Shown here: in pieces, positions 6,368-10,045 of the stretch | Layout of the letters: each line of letters starts with the position of its first letter | Numbering within the stretch: the stretch's first letter is position 1 | DNA from: Desulfovibrionaceae bacterium | GTDB lineage: Bacteria > Desulfobacterota > Desulfovibrionia > Desulfovibrionales > Desulfovibrionaceae | Direction: 5' to 3' | Length of the DNA: 10,045 nt | Assembly (NCBI GenBank): GCA_900770205.1 | Contig: CAAGJV010000188.1 | Location: forward strand, 1-10,045 | Notes under the pieces: generated by a model | Databases searched by the model: none | Told to the model about the DNA's origin: nothing | The model's input: only the letters and a program-made list of their open reading frames with translations | Program-made: the position numbers and the translations under genes

Positions 6368-7762
6368 ATGAGCCAGGAAGTTATCCGCGGAGCAAAAATC
6401 CCTCGTCATGAAATGCCGTGTCAGGCTCCGGAAGAAAGAAGAAGAAATTTCAAGGAAGTTGCCCTCGGCTATACCGCTGAGATGGCACACGATGAGGCAA
6501 CACGCTGCCTTCAGTGCAAAAAGCCCATGTGCCGTACCGGATGCCCTGTCGATATTGCCATTCCGGAATTCATAGCCGAAGTGGTGAAGGGAAACATTGA
6601 CGAGGCCAGCCGGATTATCCATGAATCCAGCAGCCTGCCCGCTGTATGCGGCCGCGTATGCCCTCAGGAGAAACAGTGCGAAGGGCGTTGCATTCTTGGG
6701 AAAAAAGGACAGAGCGTGGCTATTGGCCGATTGGAACGCTATGTAGCCGACCATGCCTCGGCAGAAAAACTGCCGGAAGTTAAAAGGGCGGGAAAGAAAG
6801 TTGCCTGCATTGGAACAGGCCCATCTTCAGTCACGTGCGCCGGATATCTGGCCCGGCTCGGCGTGGATGTCACCATGTTTGAAGGGCTTCACGAAGCCGG
6901 CGGCGTGCTGATTTATGGTATTCCCGCTTTTCGTCTGCCCAAGGACGTCGTTGCCAGGGAAATGGATTCCCTGCGCGCCATGAATGTGGATATCCGCCTG
7001 AACCATGTGGGAGGGCGTACCGTTACGGTGGATAGCCTGCTGAAAGAAGGGTACGATGCCGTATTTATCGGCGTAGGAGCCGGGCTTCCGTATTTTCTTG
7101 GTATCCCCGGTGAAAACTGCATCGGCGTTTTTTCTGCCAACGAATATCTTACCCGTGTGAATCTGGGAAGAGCCCATTCCTTCCCCGAGTACGATACTCC
7201 GGTGGCAAAGGGAAAGGATGTGACGGTGTTCGGTGCCGGCAACGTGGCCATGGATGCCGCACGTACGGCACTTCGCCTTGGGGCGGAAAGCGTTCATATT
7301 GTCTATAGGCGTACACGTTCCGAAATGCCTGCCAGAGGTGAAGAAATCGAACACGCTCTGGAAGAGGGAGTGGAACTTCTGGAACTGGCGGCGCCTGTCC
7401 GCTTCATTACCAATGAGGAAAATCACCTTGCTGGCGTGGAGCTTCAGCGCATGGAGCTTGGAGAACCGGATGCTTCCGGCCGCCGCAGGCCCCGTGCCGT
7501 GGAAGGGCAGAATTTTGTGCTTGAAACGGATCTGGCCATTGTTGCCCTTGGAACGCGATCCAACCCTCTCATGCTTAACTGCACGCCTGGCCTGAAACTG
7601 ACGGACAGAGGATATATTGCCGTGGATGAGAACGGGGAAACTTCCATTCCCAATGTTTATGCCGGCGGAGATATTGTGACAGGAGCGGCAACCGTTATTC
7701 TGGCTATGGGAGCAGGGCGCAGAGCGGCCAGGAGCATTGCCGTTAAAATGGGGCTGGAATAG
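6368..7762 (+). CDS. nfnB: NADH-dependent ferredoxin:NADP+ oxidoreductase, large subunit (NfnB/SudA)
   Basis: NfnB is the large subunit carrying the bifurcating FAD, two [4Fe-4S] clusters and the NADP(H) site; it is related to the small subunit of glutamate synthase (GltD). The 464-residue protein shows two N-terminal cysteine groups, C47-C50-C55-C59 (CLQCKKPMCRTGCP) and C94-C98-C104-C108 (CGRVCPQEKQCEGRC). Then come an FAD Rossmann motif GTGPSSVTCAG (from residue 149), GVLIYGIPAFRLPK, an NADP Rossmann motif GAGNVAMDAARTA (from 289) with IVYRR, and the C-terminal FAD segment YAGGDIVTGAATVILAMGAGRRAA. Without nfnA beside it, the gene could be taken for a GltD/GltA-like glutamate synthase subunit. 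The adjacent nfnA and absence of a glutamate synthase large subunit make Nfn the better call. In sulfate reducers it balances NADPH, NADH and ferredoxin pools. Confidence 0.93.
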   Translation: MSQEVIRGAKIPRHEMPCQAPEERRRNFKEVALGYTAEMAHDEATRCLQCKKPMCRTGCPVDIAIPEFIAEVVKGNIDEASRIIHESSSLPAVCGRVCPQEKQCEGRCILGKKGQSVAIGRLERYVADHASAEKLPEVKRAGKKVACIGTGPSSVTCAGYLARLGVDVTMFEGLHEAGGVLIYGIPAFRLPKDVVAREMDSLRAMNVDIRLNHVGGRTVTVDSLLKEGYDAVFIGVGAGLPYFLGIPGENCIGVFSANEYLTRVNLGRAHSFPEYDTPVAKGKDVTVFGAGNVAMDAARTALRLGAESVHIVYRRTRSEMPARGEEIEHALEEGVELLELAAPVRFITNEENHLAGVELQRMELGEPDASGRRRPRAVEGQNFVLETDLAIVALGTRSNPLMLNCTPGLKLTDRGYIAVDENGETSIPNVYAGGDIVTGAATVILAMGAGRRAARSIAVKMGLE

Positions 7763-7776
7763 TCCGAAGTATTCTG

Positions 7777-7823
7777 AACGAAAAAGGGCCGTTTTTCCAT
7801 GAGGAAGAGCGGCCTTTTTCGTT
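7777..7823 (+). terminator. Strong intrinsic terminator after nfnB, probably bidirectional
   Basis: AACGAAAAAGG-GCCG (7777-7791, one extra G) pairs with CGGCCTTTTTCGTT (7810-7823). Inside it TTTTCC (7793-7798) pairs with GGAAGA (7803-7808) around an ATGA loop, giving an almost continuous stem of about 20 pairs. The stem carries an A-tract on the left arm and a T-tract on the right arm, so it can terminate transcription from either side. It separates the nfnAB unit from the ABC transporter operon. Confidence 0.9.
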
Positions 7824-7854
7824 AGCATGCGCTCAATGTTTTGATTCGTGTTCC

Positions 7855-7883
7855 TTGACTATTGCCGTTGCATCCTTCATACT
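7855..7883 (+). promoter_or_regulatory. Sigma70-like promoter for the ABC transporter operon
   Basis: TTGACT (7855-7860, 5 of 6 to consensus) and CATACT (7878-7883, 4 of 6) are separated by exactly 17 bases. A start of transcription near 7890 would give a leader of roughly 100 bases before the binding-protein gene. The site sits just after the nfnB terminator, where a new promoter is needed. Confidence 0.6.
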
Positions 7884-7905
7884 GAAACAGATTATTATGT
7901 TTTTG

Positions 7906-7930
7906 TGCCGGAGAGAAATATGAGCCGGCA
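7906..7930 (+). other. Leader hairpin enclosing a ribosome site and start codon
   Basis: TGCCGG (7906-7911) pairs perfectly with CCGGCA (7925-7930). The 13-base loop contains most of the GGAGAG ribosome site and the ATG (7920-7922) of the possible leader peptide. It may affect access to that start. The structure is inferred from base pairing only. Confidence 0.4.
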
Positions 7931-7979
7931 ACGATGTAAGGCAGGCTGTGCTAACAGCCTTTTTGCTGTAATTTTTTAA
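7920..7979 (+). CDS. Possible 19-residue leader peptide
   Basis: ATG 7920 is preceded at 4 bases by GGAGAG and opens a 19-codon frame, MSRQRCKAGCANSLFAVIF, ending in TAA at 7977-7979. The stop overlaps the AAGGAG of the downstream binding-protein gene. The frame runs across the whole terminator-like hairpin at 7943-7964, so a translating ribosome would prevent that hairpin. Early codons include Arg (CGG, CGA), Cys (TGT twice) and Lys (AAG), which might be the sensed residues. It was found by reading the leader; the frame is short and could arise by chance. No known leader peptide is recognised. Confidence 0.35.
   Translation: MSRQRCKAGCANSLFAVIF
7943..7969 (+). terminator. Terminator-like hairpin in the leader (possible attenuator)
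   Basis: AGGCTGT (7943-7949), tetraloop GCTA and ACAGCCT (7954-7960) form a perfect 7-base-pair stem ending in a run of five T (7960-7964), the normal form of an intrinsic terminator. A competing hairpin is possible because ACAGC (7954-7958) also pairs with GCTGT (7965-7969). Its position between the promoter and the first gene suggests premature termination as a control step, or a short RNA of about 75 bases that ends here. Confidence 0.55.
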
Positions 7980-7983
7980 GGAG
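7978..7983 (+). promoter_or_regulatory. Ribosome-binding site that sets the binding-protein start
   Basis: AAGGAG lies 5 bases before ATG 7989. A GTG at 7983 in the same frame overlaps this site and so cannot be the start it serves. Confidence 0.85.
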
Positions 7984-7988
7984 TGCCT

Positions 7989-8726
7989 ATGCTTCGCCGT
8001 CTTCTTCTTTTCCTGCTGCTTCCTGCTGTGATGTATTCTTCCGCCTGTGCGGCTGAAAAAATTACAGTTGCCACCAATCCTACCTGGCCTCCCCTTGAAT
8101 TCCTTGATAGCAACAAGAAGATGATCGGCTATGATATCGACATGATGCATGCCGTGGCCAAAGAGGCGGGGCTGGAAGATGAGTTTGTCATGGTGGCCTG
8201 GGATGGCATTTTTGCCGGTGTTGCCGCGGGCAACTATGATGTTATCGCTTCCGGTGTGACCATTACTCCGGAGAGGCAGAGAGCCTTTGAGTTTACGAAG
8301 CCGTACTATGATGTACAGCAGATAGTGGTTCTCAGAAAAGGTGATGCCGCTGCCAATTTCGAGGCTCTTAAGGGAAAAACTGTTGGCGGGCAGATTGGAA
8401 CTACGGGCGTTTTTGTTGCCCAGAAGAGCGGCGTCAGCATGAAGCTCAGAGAATACGATGATGTGGGCCTTGCCATGCAGGATCTGCTCAATAAGCGTAT
8501 CGATGCCGTTATCTGCGATTCTCCCGTGGCCTTGTATTATGCAAACCAGAAGGAAGGCTTTGCCGACCATCTTTCCATTGCATTCCGCACGGCGGCTACG
8601 GAATCTTTCGGCTTTGTTGTTAAAAAGGGGCGTAAGGAGCTGGTGGAACGCCTGAACAAGGGAATAGATGCCGTCCGTGCCAAGGGTATAGAGGCCGAAC
8701 TTATCCGCAAGTGGATGGGCGAATAG
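7989..8726 (+). CDS. Amino-acid ABC transporter, periplasmic substrate-binding protein
   Basis: This is a 245-residue family 3 extracellular solute-binding protein (GlnH/HisJ/ArtJ type) that captures a polar amino acid in the periplasm and delivers it to the permease encoded next. A signal peptide is clear: MLRR, a leucine-rich core (residues 5-15), then SSACAAEK, with cleavage likely after A21 or A22. The residues before Cys20 do not fit a lipobox, so a soluble rather than lipid-anchored protein is expected. The mature part begins ITVATNPTWPPLEFLD and continues with the family signature GYDIDMMHAVAKEAGL, WDGIFAGVAAGNYDVIASGVTITPERQRAFEFTKPYY, a GTTG hinge motif and a DAVICDSPVALYY segment. 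The ligand cannot be fixed from sequence; glutamine, histidine or basic amino acids are all possible. The gene follows a leader with attenuator-like structure. Confidence 0.92.
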   Translation: MLRRLLLFLLLPAVMYSSACAAEKITVATNPTWPPLEFLDSNKKMIGYDIDMMHAVAKEAGLEDEFVMVAWDGIFAGVAAGNYDVIASGVTITPERQRAFEFTKPYYDVQQIVVLRKGDAAANFEALKGKTVGGQIGTTGVFVAQKSGVSMKLREYDDVGLAMQDLLNKRIDAVICDSPVALYYANQKEGFADHLSIAFRTAATESFGFVVKKGRKELVERLNKGIDAVRAKGIEAELIRKWMGE

Positions 8727-8764
8727 CCTGTTTCCCATGGACAACAGTGTTCAGGATGGCAGTC

Positions 8765-9589
8765 ATGCATGATAATGAAGAAAGCAATCTTCCGGCAGGT
8801 GTTGCTCCCGAGGGAAAGATAGAGGTTCCGGCAGGAGGTCTCGTTCTCCCGAATAGCGGGAAGCGGGGTATCCTTAATGCATGGACGCTCTCGCTGGTGG
8901 GGGCTGTGACTGTGCTGGCAACTCTGTGCAGCGTGTGGCCGGATCCGTATCTGGAAATCCTCTGTTTTTTGCCGGAGGGGCTCGTTGTCACTTTTGAGGT
9001 GACGGTTCTTTCCATACTCTGTTCCATTCCTCTCGGGCTTCTTACAGGCCTTGGAAGGCTTTCCCGCAACAGAGTTATCAATCTTGTTGCTTCCACATAC
9101 GTTGAAGTGATACGCGGTATCCCTCTGCTTGTGCAGATATTCTATATTTATTATGCACTGGCGAAGTTCCTGCAGGTGAGCGGACTTACCTCTGCCGTTA
9201 TTGCCATCAGCTTCTGCTATGGCGCATACATGGGGGAAGTTTTCAGGGCTGGCATCATGGCCGTTCCCAAGGGGCAGACAGAGGCCTCCCGTTCTCTTGG
9301 TTTTAATAAGGTTCAGACAATGCTCTTGGTGGTACTGCCCCAGGCATTGAGAACCATTATTCCTCCTGTGGGCAATGAGTGCATCGCCATGTTAAAAGAT
9401 ACCTCTCTCGTGTCTGTTATGGCCATGCCCGATCTCATGCAGTATGGAAGAAGCTTTGCCGCCAAAAGCTACCTGTACTTTGAGACGTACACTGTTATTG
9501 CTCTCATGTATCTTATCATCACGCTGCTGCTTTCTAAGGCTGTCAGCATTCTGGAAGGCAGGCTGAACTACTATGACAAACGCAAATAA
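8765..9589 (+). CDS. Amino-acid ABC transporter, inner-membrane permease
   Basis: This is a HisM/GlnP-type permease that forms the membrane channel of a polar amino-acid importer. The core begins GLVVTFEVTVLSILCSIPLGLLTGLGRLSRN (residues 72 onward), followed by EVIRGIPLLVQIFYIYYAL and the coupling-helix EAA motif EASRSLGFNKVQTMLLVVLPQA (E173, G179). Then come IIPPVGNECIAMLKDTSLVSV and a final hydrophobic helix. Total length is 274 residues, longer than the usual 215-230, because of a hydrophilic tail of about 35 residues and an extra hydrophobic segment (about 40-57) before the core. ATG 8765 has AGGA 8 bases upstream; ATG 8756 is a possible alternative but has poor spacing. The gene lies 38 bases after the binding protein, and its last 17 bases overlap the ATPase gene. 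Confidence 0.92.
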   Translation: MHDNEESNLPAGVAPEGKIEVPAGGLVLPNSGKRGILNAWTLSLVGAVTVLATLCSVWPDPYLEILCFLPEGLVVTFEVTVLSILCSIPLGLLTGLGRLSRNRVINLVASTYVEVIRGIPLLVQIFYIYYALAKFLQVSGLTSAVIAISFCYGAYMGEVFRAGIMAVPKGQTEASRSLGFNKVQTMLLVVLPQALRTIIPPVGNECIAMLKDTSLVSVMAMPDLMQYGRSFAAKSYLYFETYTVIALMYLIITLLLSKAVSILEGRLNYYDKRK

Positions 9590-10045
9590 AAGAGCCGACC
9601 CTATCATACGTATTGAACATGTATGGAAGTTTTTTGGAGAAATGCCGGCATTGCAGGATGTTTCCCTGAATGTCTGGCAAGGCCAGCGTGTTGTTATCAT
9701 TGGCCCATCCGGTTCCGGGAAGTCTACGCTTCTGCGCTCCATCAACAGGCTTGAGGAAATCAACAGCGGGCTTATCACCGTTGACGGCATTGATATCAAC
9801 GACCCGAAAAATGATATCAATAAAATACGCCAGAATCTCGGTATGGTGTTCCAGCAGTTCAATCTCTTTCCTCATAAGACAGTCCTGCAGAACCTTACGC
9901 TTGCCCCATGCAGGCTGCGCGGCATCCCCAGAAAAGAGGCGGAAGATATGGCCCTTTCCCTGCTCAGGAAGGTCGGCATCAGCGATAAGGCCAATGTGTA
10001 TCCTTCCATGCTGTCTGGCGGACAGCAGCCTTGAGCTGCCATAGC
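9573..10045 (+). CDS. glnQ: Amino-acid ABC transporter ATP-binding protein, 3' end missing, in-frame stop at 10032
   Basis: This is the GlnQ/HisP-type ATPase that powers the importer. It starts inside the permease gene (17-base overlap), which suggests coupled translation. The visible part has the Walker A motif GPSGSGKST (residues 44-52), the Q-loop MVFQQFNLFPH (Q94) and the ABC signature LSGGQQ (from residue 147). INDPKNDINKIRQNLGMVFQ is typical of polar amino-acid ATPases. The signature should continue as QRVAIARAL, but the sequence reads Gln-Gln-Pro-stop (TGA 10032-10034) and then Ala-Ala-Ile-Ala in the same frame, matching the family again. Walker B and the H-loop lie beyond the window. 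The stop would destroy the protein if real; its nearness to the window end makes a sequence-end error at least as likely. The symbol is used in the broad family sense. Confidence 0.85.

Noticed and set aside
6827..7828. A 333-codon open frame on the - strand opposite nfnB
   Set aside because: It lies over conserved FAD and NADP motifs of nfnB, begins inside the terminator region and encodes low-information Gly/His/Arg-rich sequence. It is a shadow frame.
7906..7964. Known amino-acid riboswitch (glycine or lysine class) in the ABC operon leader
   Set aside because: GGAGAG superficially recalls the glycine aptamer, but the other conserved segments are absent, and the leader of about 100 bases is too short for a lysine riboswitch.
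7833..8744. A 303-codon open frame on the - strand opposite the binding-protein gene
   Set aside because: The + strand product has a signal peptide and full family 3 binding-protein motifs. The - strand product resembles nothing.

Overview
The window reads as chromosomal DNA from a sulfate-reducing bacterium of the Desulfovibrionaceae type or a close relative. This is inferred from protein flavour: HypE with an LLDSGSGGRASQRLI-type start, a family 9 glycosyltransferase with a C-terminal four-cysteine cluster, and the electron-bifurcating NfnAB pair. GC content is moderate and codon use looks similar throughout. No mobile element, CRISPR array, tRNA or rRNA gene was found. Every supported gene lies on the + strand.

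Positions 1-3063, and on to 3919. The window opens inside trpB (tryptophan synthase beta chain; its start is outside the window). A weak terminator-like hairpin follows, and no trpA follows. Then comes a tight cluster: hypE (maturation of NiFe hydrogenases), a heptosyltransferase-like family 9 glycosyltransferase (cell-envelope glycan) and a TatD-family metal-dependent hydrolase. Gaps within the cluster are 7 and 4 bases, so they are probably co-transcribed although their functions are unrelated.

Positions 3920-7823. A 96-base gap, which carries a coding-like but start-less reading frame, leads to miaB (tRNA methylthiotransferase). After a 130-base gap come nfnA and nfnB, the two subunits of the NADH-dependent ferredoxin:NADP+ oxidoreductase. 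All the cofactor motifs I looked for are visible. The nfnB ribosome-binding site lies inside the end of nfnA. A strong hairpin with A- and T-tracts, able to work in both directions, closes this unit.

Positions 7824-10045. This is a polar amino-acid ABC uptake operon: periplasmic binding protein, inner-membrane permease, then an ATPase cut by the window end. A sigma70-like promoter precedes a leader of about 100 bases. The leader holds a possible 19-residue leader peptide whose reading frame runs through an intrinsic-terminator hairpin and ends on the binding protein's Shine-Dalgarno sequence. This looks like an attenuator and is the most interesting regulatory structure here. The ATPase has an in-frame TGA inside its LSGGQ signature, 14 bases before the window ends, and the frame continues correctly after it. 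It is either a real nonsense change or an end-of-contig error.

No wholly new multi-gene system is visible. Most genes are housekeeping or energy-metabolism genes of known families. The points worth a second look are the leader, the signature-motif stop, the orphan reading frame before miaB, and the trpB with no trpA after it.
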